Positions 1-10,540 of a stretch of 12,118 bases of DNA are shown piece after piece. The notes under the pieces were generated by a model. It had not been told where the DNA came from, did not search any database, and saw nothing but the letters and a program-made list of their open reading frames with translations. This stretch comes from Smittium culicis. Lineage: Eukaryota; Kickxellomycota; Harpellomycetes; Harpellales; Legeriomycetaceae. Each line of letters begins with the position of its first letter. Positions within the stretch are counted from its first letter, which is position 1. The translations under genes and the position numbers were made by a program. The stretch spans positions 1,806 to 13,923 of the forward strand of contig LSSN01000954.1 of NCBI GenBank assembly GCA_001970855.1, written 5' to 3'.

Positions 1-2700
1 AGAAGCATTAACCAAAAAAAAAAAAAAACAGCCAAGCCATTCTGTAACCTGATACCAATGTAAAAAGGTATAGCGATTTAATAATTAAAAAATATCAAAG
101 GGGTTATGTCATGAAAAAAGTGATATATTTCGATATCATTACATCCAGAAGAAAGAGTTGTGTGCCAAATTTTAATATCTAGTAAAATAAAGCCGCATCT
201 AGGCCCAGGCTTCTGTCGAGATATGTATGCTTAGATAAAAATGAACTTATGAATTATATTCTTTTTTCTAAGTTATTACTAAAAATACTAAGCGCTCTGC
301 AAAAATGTATTAATTCTTGTTATAGCACTATATTCATTATTTTTTGGATGAAGTTTACATTAATATACGATAATCAACTAAATAATTCCGCGTTATTGGC
401 ATATACATACCAAATCGAAGATAAATCGGAGCTAAATTAGTAGTTAATATTTAATTATCTGGAAATGATGTAACTTTAATCGCGTTCTGGTCAATTATAT
501 TATCTTAGTCACCTAAATAGATACAAAATGAGTAATTTGATTATTCTAACATGGAAGTATTAAATTTGAATAAGATCAATAATTATGCTAACTGAAGTAA
601 AATTATAATAATTATATCAAATTTTAAAGATTTAATATAATTTTTGAAAATGGTACCATTCTGTGTGTATGCAAATTTAGATCGGCCTCAGTAACGTTAT
701 ATATATTGTCACTAGACACGTAATAACAAATATTTTATTCATAAAAAAAGGAAAAAAAGATGTTTGATACATACTAATTTGTGGTATTGCTGAAATAGAA
801 AACACTTATGCTCCTATCGCTCTTGAATATGGCCTTATTCCTGAATACTTTCTGGATACAAATCCCACGAGATAATTGATGTGTCTAAATATTATCTATG
901 TGTCGATTTTTGACGAGTGGTAATTTAGACTTCTGAAAAGGTATGAAACCTTGATTTACGGGTGGTTGATTTGCACATTGATCCACAGTATATTACATAT
1001 TCTCGTTTTGCGTTCAAAAATACTTTGACAGGTCACAACAGACCATTATTTAGGCAGTTTACGTGTAGTTTTTTTCCTACTGGATATTCCACACGTTTTT
1101 TCTTATGTGGTATTATCACTAAATTCAATATACAATTTTTAAACTGATATTTTATTCTTCAATTCTATGAATATAACTTATCATAAAAATTTGCACGTCG
1201 ATAATACCCATAATTTATTTATTTTCAGGATAAAGTCTGAAATATCATTTATTAAACCCGCCTCCCTATTTTATATGTAAAATTTTTGCTTTTTCATATT
1301 TAGGTTTTATAAAGAGCTTTATACGCGCGTCTTTATCTCTCACAGAAACTCAATTAGTATCGAGCTCATTTATATAGCACTGCTATTTGCTTTAAATTTC
1401 ATAAGATTTGATTTTTGTACCAGTAATTGAAGCACTTTCCTTATATTTTCATCCCGATTCATACAGATAAAAATTTTATTATTTGAACTCCGTTAAATTC
1501 ATCATATCATCAAGATTGATGGTTCAGATTAATAGATTAGTTTTTAATCTGGCTATAATTAAATCATCGAGCCATTGGAATATTGTTCAAGGTACTGGCT
1601 TTAATAACATACAATACGAGAACTTTGATTTAGAACATGTGCTACTTATCCAAGTCTTCAACTACTACTACTTGTTCATATTGTATGATTACTTTAAAAT
1701 TTACACATCTGAAATAAATTTCTCATCAAATATGCTAATAAAATAGTATATCGAAAACTGCGAGAGATATAGACCTTAAAATAGATATGGTTAGTGCGAT
1801 GCAATTAGCGTTTTCGCAGCTTATTTTCTCGCCGCATTCTGAAACACGAATGATTTTAGGTTTACTGTAGGACAGCAGTATGATACTGCTAATTTATTTC
1901 AGCTCTTAGATAAAGAGTTTGTATTGATTTCATTTTTGGTATTGAAACACGAGTTTCCACTCGTAAAGTGATTTATTTCTGCATTCAAAAAGACATATGT
2001 TTTTTAAAAAACAAAAATTGAGTTCAAGCTGCAGCAATCTTCTTAAAAGGTACCATATAGTTTATTCCGTGAGACGGTTTTTTGTGTTTGCAGTGTTCAG
2101 ATGATGGTAAGTAAACGAATTAAGATCTCATTATCGAAAATTTGCAATAGGAAACCAGTTCTATCGAAATTTTGAGCAATGAATCTGAATTAGTATCATC
2201 AAATTTTCTTAGATTGGTAAGAGTCGTTTTTTTTTCCCGGAGAATACTTGTATTGTGAGTTTATATAATTTGGGCAGTTTCAGCGCGTATAAATTTTCTA
2301 AAAATTTCTTGGAATTTAAATAAAGAGCAATAGGTTCTTGTAATAGGCACAAGAGTAAGTATAAGAGCCCGCAATAATTCCCTATCCTGTGTCAGAGGCA
2401 CCCAGAAATATTTCTAGTTTCGTTGTTCAATTATTTAAGGCGTCACTGCATAAGTCTTATAGGGAATATGTTTGCACCTTTTTCCTGGCTTTGTATAAAA
2501 TTTTTGAAAAGTTCTTAAATGTAGTTTCTACCTTTCTTTGAAAATTATCTTTGTTCTGAAGATCCGTAATATTTGATGTAGGGATCTTCAAAAGGTATGA
2601 AACTTGTAATTTTACGCAACCATACATGAATGATTGACAAAAATACTGTCAAAATAGAATTTATTGAGTTTAAATAAATCTCGAGCACATTTAATTGTTT
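1..2700. other. gene-poor AT-rich region with short scattered repeats; no gene recognised
   Basis: Open frames here are short. The longest (1483-1746) begins with TTG, and none resembles a known protein. A 15-base A run is at 14-28. A slightly GC-richer patch at 780-1110 has an open run of 35 codons (768-872, + strand). Another open run of 49 codons lies at 1281-1427. A GC-containing inverted repeat AAGCC/GGCTT spans 190-212. A 17-bp dyad (AGCAGTAT, G, ATACTGCT) is at 1874-1890. A strong GTAAGT donor-like site is at 2107. These are all within chance expectation, so I call no gene. Confidence 0.5.
936..2603 (+). repeat. dispersed direct repeat AAAAGGTATGAAAC (936-949 and 2590-2603)
   Basis: The two 14-base copies are identical. 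Both are followed by TTG and then a TTTACG motif within about 10 nt, and preceded by a CTTC motif, so similarity extends over roughly 28 bases with small gaps. The shared core contains AAAAG|GTATG, the same string as the first splice donor of the Aquarius-like gene (GAAAAGGTATG at 935-945 and 11104-11114). Only the two copies belong to this entry; the sequence between them is unrelated. Confidence 0.5.
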
Positions 2701-2722
2701 GATATAATAGAGTTTTTTTTTA

Positions 2723-2757
2723 CTTTTTTTTCTTTTTTTTCTTTTTTTTTTTTTTTC
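2723..2757 (+). repeat. 35-base homopyrimidine tract with 9-base CTTTTTTTT periodicity
   Basis: The tract is only C and T. C at 2723, 2732 and 2741 defines two CTTTTTTTT units, and a 15-T run follows at 2742-2756. Another long T run lies just upstream at 2713-2721. Such tracts are common in AT-rich intergenic DNA and disfavour nucleosomes. Confidence 0.85.
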
Positions 2758-4700
2758 GAGTATCTCTTTAGCCTTCCAGATATATAATATTTGTATTCAT
2801 CTTCTGCCAGATCATGTGATTAGTGGGCGAAATAACTTGGTGATGAAAAGTAGGCAGGAAGAAATACCAAAAAAAAAAAACAAACTCGTAAGTAGTATGT
2901 TTATTATTCACACATCCAAATATAAATATTTTTGTGCATATTGTGCGGTACAATTCTAGTACCACTACCTTTATTTTGAATTAAGGGATTTTTCTTGGTA
3001 TATAATTTTATGCGCTAAATATCGGGGAATTTTCGTACTTTCAGTTTATCCACTAAGTTTTTTTCTTTTTTTTGTTGTAAGGATAATGATTCTTTGAGTC
3101 TTTTTTCAATTTCATTTAGTTTTAATAAGGCGCGAGTTTTAAGTTTGCTTTTATTTACTTTTTACTCTGTTTTTCCCTTATGCCTATGCAATTACTTTGT
3201 TTCATTTAAATTTCAAATAATAACCATTCAAAGATAAGAAAAGTAACTACTAAAATTTTTAGTCTCCTTTTTTTCCGGGCGGATTCAACAACCTTTGGTC
3301 CATGTTATATACGAACTCAACACACTCCGCCGTCTTTTTCTTATAATTTCTACATATACGTGTTTTAATATTTTAAGATTCGTGTTTTGGGTTTCTTATT
3401 TATTTCATCTCCTTAGCTTCGTTATCCAAAATCTATTGGTTGAGCTAATTAGTCTTTGTAGAAAGAGAAAAGGCGTTAAAATTTCATAAATGAATGACGA
3501 AATTTATTTTACCGCATTCTCTCCTTTCTTTATCACGCTTTGTGTTTCATAGTTTTAAATATGTATTTTCTTTTCATCCGGTCGTAGATTTACTCTACGG
3601 CAATTGTATTTTTAAAATGCGAAAAAAACATCCTTCAGGCCTATACTAACCATTCTATATTTTCTTCCCAGCATTTTGCAATTTTAATAATGTATCTAAT
3701 TGAAATTTGCTTTCAATGTGATTGATTTTAATACGCGTTAATACAAAATTGATCTTTTCAACACCCTGATTCTTCAGGGCGGCGAATAGATCGAATGAAT
3801 CCTGGATATGATCTCAATACCTCATCTATCAGCTTATAGATAGTAGAGACCATTTATAATTTTAATTCCAAAAATTATAATGAATCCAATCGCCTTATTT
3901 TTCAACTGGGCGGCTTGAGATATATGAATTCGTCTGACTAGGCTACTTATATCATTTTATTTATTATTTATTATTCAATGTTTGACGGAAAGCATTTTAA
4001 ACTCTTTCCAGAAAATTTTTAAGCAACAATCCTCTGAATGGCTACCCTTTCATTCACTATTCCCAATTACCATGTCCTCTTCCTCCTCGAAGCACCTATG
4101 ACTCTGATTTTTGGAATTGGGAATTATATTTCTGATATCGGGTTGAATTATGTTCCTCCTGTGCAGTTTCGTAGGCTGCCTAGAAGGACTACGCTTTAGT
4201 GCAAGAGCTAAAGAAACGCCAAACGCGTAAAGTTTATACGGCGGTGGCTACAGTAAAGGAATAATTGTAGGTATTGGGTATATTGCCAGCTCAAATAGAT
4301 TATCATTTAATTGAGAGACTTTATCTATACACCCTCATTAAGTGTAGACTTTTAATAAGAATAATTATGCTATGTGTGTTACTAGGTCAGCTAGCATAAG
4401 TATCACAGAATGCTCAAAGTATTTTTAGTGTCTAAAGGATATCTAATTAGCGCATTTGTAATATTCTGTGAAAAAATAAATTTAAAGTACCTCGACAAGT
4501 TTAGTATTTTGGTTAAATATCTAATAGTACAACTACCATCTTTTTGGAAATACCGTCTCTCTATAATTTATTTAGTTGTCGTAGTAATCTAGACCACAAA
4601 TTAATCAGCAGTTATACAAATATATTCTTTTTTCTTCATCTAAAATATCAGATCTGAAGTAATCGTCTTTAATATTGGGCAGCAGCTCTATGAGCTCTGG
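2758..4700. other. intergenic region, T-rich then a slightly GC-richer island; no gene assigned
   Basis: Positions 2758-3600 are T-rich on the + strand. The open run at 3247-3489 (+ strand, 81 codons, no early ATG) is hydrophobic, as expected from T-rich sequence. Positions 3750-4260 are richer in GC (one 60-base line is about 38%) and contain CpG-bearing codons. This island holds two tiny ATG frames, 53 residues at 4038-4199 (+) and 31 residues at 3758-3853 (-). A 60-residue hydrophobic ATG frame lies just beyond it at 4410-4592 (+). None matches a family I know. Three GGGCGG hexamers occur at 3277, 3777 and 3908 on the same strand. Confidence 0.45.
3764..3779. repeat. GC-rich perfect inverted repeat (6-bp stem, 4-nt loop)
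   Basis: CCCTGA (3764-3769) and TCAGGG (3774-3779) pair perfectly around TTCT. In DNA this AT-rich it is the most GC-rich small hairpin I found. Its right arm runs into GGGCGGCG. No T run follows on the + strand. On the - strand a TTTTC run follows after a few bases. Confidence 0.6.
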
Positions 4701-5600
4701 TTACTGCGCAAGGAAAAAAGCAGGATGTCTTGGTTTTATTTTTTGATCTTCCAAATCTTCAGGTAAGAATATTATGTGATTATCCTGGTCTGATGATGAT
4801 TCATTGAATCTAGTTTATATATAAAATATTTAGACCATTGATGCCTGTCCTCATTCATTCTTTCTCTTTAAATATTCTAGAGTCGTTTGATTTGATAATA
4901 TTTGATGTTGTGAAAATTGTTTTATGTTTAAATTTAATTAATTATTTAGTTTTTTTTCTAGAAACAAATTTATTTTATTAGGTGTTGATATTTACCCGAC
5001 TATGACCTAAAAAATAATGTGTTTTACTTTTTTTTACAAAAACAATCAATAATTAAATAATGAAGTTTTTTTTTCTCCTTTCTTTTCACAGAAATACTCC
5101 TTTTTATGACTTTTTTTTTATTTTTAAAACCGAATTTTATGTAAAAAAGGTTTATTGCCCTTTCATATAGAATTAATGTAAGTCTTCTTTCTTTTAACTC
5201 TTTATTTCATATTCATGAATTTCTTTCATAGTCATATATACGCAATTGTAAAAAATATTAAAAGAATTTAAAATAAGTTGTTTTTTTATTTAATTGAGTA
5301 AACTATTTCAACTAAAAAGATGATAAAAAGCCACTAACTAAACTTCCATTCTCACTCTTTATATACTTTCCTTCCTATCTATAAACACAGTTTATCATTA
5401 TGTTTAATTTAAAATTCTCAAGATAAAATCTTCATTTTAATCCGAAATAACGTAAAATTATTGGTGTTCTCTTTTTAAAAAAATATCTTTGAGTTTAGTT
5501 TTTCTTTGCGACTTCTTATAAATTGATTCTCTCATTTGTTTTTTGATTCTCTTTGTTCTTTGATTCTCTTTTTATTCTTTGGTAAAGCGCGTTTTATCTC
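4701..5600. other. T-rich intergenic region; no gene seen
   Basis: There are many T runs of 6-10 bases on the + strand and stop codons are dense in all frames. No RNA gene, repeat family or coding segment was recognised apart from the short TTGATTCTCT repeats near the right end. Confidence 0.6.
5523..5569 (+). repeat. three direct copies of TTGATTCTCT
   Basis: Identical decamers lie at 5523-5532, 5543-5552 and 5560-5569, spaced 20 and 17 bases apart. The spacers are T-rich (TTTGTT-like), so this is a short imperfect tandem repeat of about 17-20 bases. Confidence 0.75.
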
Positions 5601-8140
5601 AACACTATTATGTTTTGATCACCACATAATATTTATATATGCTAATCGCAGCTAATAAATAAATAGATCAATGCAAGAATCGAGAAAGCTTGGCGTAGTG
5701 CCTCAACTAAAAGTCACCATTCATGCACAAACACTAAAAGTCAATTTAGACTTCTACAGAAACCACAAGAAAAATTCTATTTTTTAATTCTTAGAATTAT
5801 TGATTCCTCTAAGAAAACTTACTATTAATCCTTAATAATTTTAAGGGGTAGCCCTTAATATTTCTAAACACTTATTTCTAACAATATTAAAGTGTCCGAA
5901 TTTAAATATTCTTAGTTAGTATGGATTTGATTATAAATTATAGTTGAAAATTTTCTTTATATATTATCAGTGTAACATTGCAATAAAAAAGAGAAATATC
6001 GTGAACATATATTATTTAATCCTATATTATGAATAAAAAACTGAGAATAAGTGTAAATTTTTTATTAATTTTTATTTATATTATATAATTTTGCTTATAA
6101 ATCATATGACCTAATTTTATATTCAATTTTTTAATAAGGAAAAATGTATTCACACACTAGGCCCCTTTAGATAAAGTAAAATAAATTTATATGATCTCGA
6201 TAGAAAAAATATCTAAAAAATATTTATAATAATACTAACAATACTTCCAATCACCAGTTTTTATTTTATTTTATTTTTTGAAATAAATAAAGATTATTTA
6301 AAATGTAGATAATTTTGTTAAACATAACCTATATTGATATTCTAAAAGGGTTTCTTACTGTATTGATTAGTTCTTCCCAATAAATATAACACAAGGATGT
6401 TTAATCACTAAATAATATGGTATAAGATCAATAATTATTAGTACTAAATGTTAACGAGAAGAGATACCAAGATTTATAGAATCTTGGACTCGAATATTTA
6501 TATACTAAAATATCTCACAAAGAGAAATAAACATTAATGCAGCATAGCCAATAGGCTAACTATGCTAACTAAGCATAAATTATTGGATATATTCAAACAA
6601 AAGAGTAATGCGACTACATTTACACTTCACAATATTTAATCCCCGAATTTCATTATCTAATAAGAAAATAACGTTTAAAATACACATAACTTATAAAATG
6701 AATTGATTAATGATAAAGATCTCGAATAATTCTAAAAATAAATTATTTCCTTAAGATAAAACAAGATCTCTCAAAAAAATAAATGTTAAGGGTGTCTAAA
6801 GTTCATGAAAACCAGTAAAAATTACAATTACAAAAAAATCCATCGCTTTTAAAGAGATAGGAGTTTTTTTAATAGTTGCGTGAGTCAAAAAATTAACAAT
6901 TCATTTCTATAAAAATTTATTATCGTTCGAAGATTTCGAAATGTAAAAGGATATGTAGAAAATTCGAGGGTGTTAAAAAATTAGTCTAAGATTATATTTA
7001 TGAACGAAAAATTATTTTTACTTATGAAAAAAATTATAGAGATTACGTTCTCATTGAATAATAATTAGTTTAAACTTTTTTTTTTTGCTCAATAAATGAA
7101 AATAACTTTTTTTGCTCATATACCTCAAAAGCCAAAAATTTAATTAATAAATACGTCTCAATATCTAGAATAGTACAGATGCATAAGAGCTTAGCATAAA
7201 TAAAATAATAAAATGATAAAATTGTACTAATTGTTTATTGGCGCATAATTTTAAACTTTGATTAAATCTATATTTACCAAAATTTTGAATCATTAGAGAA
7301 TGATGGATCTTTTACACCTCACAAATTTCAATTTCAATTAAGTATATACAAAATCATGTTAAAAATAAATTTACGAAGTAATTATCTATCCGTCAAAGAT
7401 ATAAACGACATAAAATGATGAATTTTTGAGGAAAAATGAATTTTTAAAAGTCAAGATAAACTTTTTTACTTTTTTTTATGAATTAAGTAATTAGTTTAGA
7501 TTCATTTGTAAAAATGAAATTATCTAATTCTGAACCAAAAGATGTTTAACTAATGCTTCGAATTAACATATGAGCCATAAAACCAAAATTTTGATCATCC
7601 TCACTCAAAGTATTTTTAACAGTCGGTCAATTTAATAGATCAAGATTAAAAAATATTGTATTATAATCCATTTTATAGTTATAACACCGTTTAAATCGAT
7701 CTTCAAATTCATTTATATGCTATAAACACTATTTCAGCTAATTGTGATATATCTTGAAACTTAATTAATGTCAAACCAAAAAAATAATTCTCAATCTAAA
7801 TCTCATGAATTTAGTAATTTTGATACATAAAATGTAAAATAAAAGATGATTACTTATCTATCACTTAATATATCTTGTATATTAAAGCAATTTTACAAAT
7901 ATATAAATATATACTAGCTGTAGATTATAATATGATATAGATGCTATAAGAGGAAATAAAAAGTATATTTTTAACTGTTTATAAATTAAAAAATAGAAAA
8001 AAAAAGTTTTATCTCGATCGATTTTATCCAAAATAAAACCAATTTAAAGATAAAGTCGATATCTTATGTGGCTAGAATTTAATAAAATGAATTATGGTAA
8101 TTTTTTTGTTTATTTAACAGAAAGTATGGATTCATTCTAA
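5601..8140. other. extremely AT-rich region, A-rich on the + strand; possible coding relics only
   Basis: GC falls to about 10-20% in many lines. Hairpins include CCAAGATT/AATCTTGG at 6467-6487, TATGCT/AGCATA at 6561-6577, and a three-arm CCTTAA/TTAAGGG/CCCTTAA set at 5830-5858. At this composition an 8-bp inverted repeat of any fixed loop length is expected about once per window. On the - strand, one frame from 7719 down to 7165 has several open runs of 20-48 codons separated by stops. It could be a decayed gene, but I cannot name a family. Confidence 0.45.
5706..5743 (+). repeat. two direct copies of ACTAAAAGTCA
   Basis: Identical 11-mers lie at 5706-5716 and 5733-5743, 27 bases start to start. 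The reverse strand reads TGACTTTTAGT, so each contains a TGACT half-site of the kind bZIP factors bind. That function is only a suggestion, and no gene is adjacent. Confidence 0.6.
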
Positions 8141-8455
8141 AAAATAGCTTGCATTAGGTTTTTAATATTAAATAAAATAAATCCTAAAGATAACATAATT
8201 AATGGTAGAAAATACTATATTTGGTTGAAAAATGGTTACAAATTTAATATTATTGAATATGAGGATCCGATCAATCGAAACACTTTAATGGTGAGAAAAA
8301 ATGAATAGGTTTATCTTCGATTAGTTCAAAGGGATACTTTAAGAGAATCAAAATATATTCAAGAGACAATCGAGGGAATCACTGAGACCTATAAACCATA
8401 AATTCTCTTAATCGGAATTTCGTACCAAAAAAAATTCCAAAGAATAAGCATATTT
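8141..8455 (+). pseudogene. possible coding relic next to the hexanucleotide array (speculative)
   Basis: One + frame is open for 55 codons (8141-8305), has one TAG (8306), is open for 30 more codons (8309-8398), has one TAA (8399), and then stays open into the array in the Cys-Met frame as far as 9154. The translation is richer in charged residues than neighbouring AT-rich frames, for example EYEDPINRN and YIQETIEGITETYKP. No ATG start or splice structure is clear, and I recognise no family. Open runs of 55 codons are expected several times by chance here, so this is only a candidate. Confidence 0.2.
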
Positions 8456-9046
<591 letters not shown>

Positions 9047-10540
9047 GATTATTCTAGCACTAAATGCAACAAAGTGGCAAACTTGAAGAAAATATCACGA
9101 GGTTTTAATATTTTGACGTGTACTAGGCAAGTGTTTCAAAAAAAGGGTTGTTGAATTCAAAATTGAAGTGATTTCTGAAAATTTACATTAAATATACCAA
9201 CATGTTCAATCGTCAATTAAAAGCTGGTTAATTGATATGAGTTTATATTTATATTTTCTGTTTAAGGTTAAATAAAATAGTTGAAAAAGTGAAGTAAGCT
9301 ACACCTTAGTGTTGTGCGGGATACACCGATAAAGAAATCTTCTATTGCTCAGTCGGTTTTTGAAATAAAATATGTAAAATTAAATAGCCAACAAATTCCT
9401 ATTATTAATCAAATATGGACTTGTCTTTTTCTGCAAATTGTAAAGTAAATATTCATCGAATTAAAATCAAGTAAATTTTTTTTGAGATGAGAGAGTGAAG
9501 AAACCCTTAGTCAATTAAATTTGACAAAAAAAAGTCTTTTTTATTCAATTTGCCCATAGGATAATGATTTAAAAAAACTTGAATAACCAAAATTAAATTG
9601 GTTTTCAAAGATATAAAAATTTTCAAAAAAAACTTTTATTTAATAAGCGTAGGGTTATAATAATTTGCATTTAAAATTAGAGATAAATTATTATAAAAAG
9701 GTTAATTATTTCGAATTAAAGCAAAGATTGCCCATTAATGACCAAAAGCAATCATATGTAAGCATATTAATATAGATAATTATAGCACATACAGCTTAAT
9801 AATTATAGAGTGTAAAAATTAATTTAGTCAAAACACTACCCATTGAAAAAGAGTTACAGAAAAAACAAGAAGTATACATTTAACATATGTGAAATCCTAA
9901 ATTAAGGGATAACATTGTTGTTTTAACAATTGAAGATGCTAAAACATCTGGAAATGTAGTCACGCGTGGGAATTAACTAAGTTTTCAAATTTTTGAGGAG
10001 TGCTGGAGATAAAAAAATATATATAGCTACGGATTTTGCGTAGGTAATGATGGTTCTATGGAAATAGTATGTAAACCAAGTCAGAAGTGTAAAATAAAAT
10101 TAGATAGGAATAAGATACTGAATAATAATATTCGGAACTTTTGGTCGTAGAATTTATTAATAATTATTGCTTCATATTTTTTTACTAGGTTACAAAATTG
10201 ATATCACATCAGTTACATGTACATTATTTTATTCCCTAAAATTAAAAAATATTGTTAGAGATTATTGATAAATTTCTAATTCAAATTTAAAGATTATGCT
10301 ATAAATATTAATAAATTAACTAAACCATTAATTATACCTTTAAAAACCGGATGTTATTGTGATATTAGATAAATGATTATGATGTGTATGTACGCTTGTA
10401 TTGAAGCCATACACATTTCTATCAATTGATTCACGCAGTTGTGGATTTTTTGCTTTGAGCGTCGATAATTTTATTATTATAAAAGTAACTAAATATTTCT
10501 AAACTTTAATCAACCATCTAATAAATTGAAATTATTGTGA
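9047..10540. other. AT-rich intergenic region right of the array; possible coding relic at 9653-10372
   Basis: No complete gene is present. In one + frame (codon starts at 9653, 9893, 10013 and 10280) open runs of 40, 27, 45 and 30 codons follow one another, separated by stops. Some pieces look protein-like (NIVVLTIEDAKTSGNVVTRG; YGFCVGNDGSMEIVCKPSQK). Over 9653-10468 I count 15 stops, where about 23 would be expected at this base composition. The deficit is suggestive and too weak to call a gene. Confidence 0.3.
10382..10416. repeat. 9-bp inverted repeat made of the array unit
   Basis: ATGTGTATG at 10382-10390 is followed, after a 17-nt loop, by its exact reverse complement CATACACAT at 10408-10416. 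The left arm is identical to the phase of the hexanucleotide array that ends 1.3 kb upstream. The array itself has only one orientation, so the right arm is an opposite-strand copy. Confidence 0.7.

Larger units (their letters stand above)
570..6438 (+). repeat. dispersed 17-bp direct repeat (570-586 and 6422-6438)
   Basis: ATAAGATCAATAATTAT occurs exactly at both places. Beside copy 1, TATGCTAACT occurs at 584-593. The same decamer is found at 6561-6570, about 120 bp downstream of copy 2. The pair suggests two diverged copies of one element, the second with extra sequence between its parts. Only the copies belong to this entry. Confidence 0.4.

Noticed and set aside
249..440. Short + strand frame of 63 residues
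   Set aside because: Low-complexity AT-rich translation, no recognised motif, and a length expected by chance at this stop-codon density.
962..1147. Short + strand frame of 61 residues
   Set aside because: No early ATG codon (starts with GTG), no recognised domain, and a length within chance expectation.
1483..1746. Frame of 87 residues
   Set aside because: It begins at TTG, and its isoleucine-, asparagine- and tyrosine-rich composition fits AT-rich noise. No family is recognised.
1874..1890. 17-bp dyad AGCAGTAT-G-ATACTGCT as an operator
   Set aside because: An 8-bp perfect dyad is expected about once per spacer length in a window of this composition, and no gene is adjacent.
2768..2965. 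Minus-strand frame of 65 residues
   Set aside because: It covers an A/T homopolymer that gives a run of Phe, and I see no domain or splice structure.
3295..3489. Hydrophobic frame resembling a membrane protein
   Set aside because: It begins at TTG. T-rich DNA yields Phe, Leu and Ile by chance, so hydrophobicity is not evidence of coding.
4410..4592. 60-residue ATG frame
   Set aside because: Hydrophobic, ends in VVVVI, no recognised family, and a length expected by chance.
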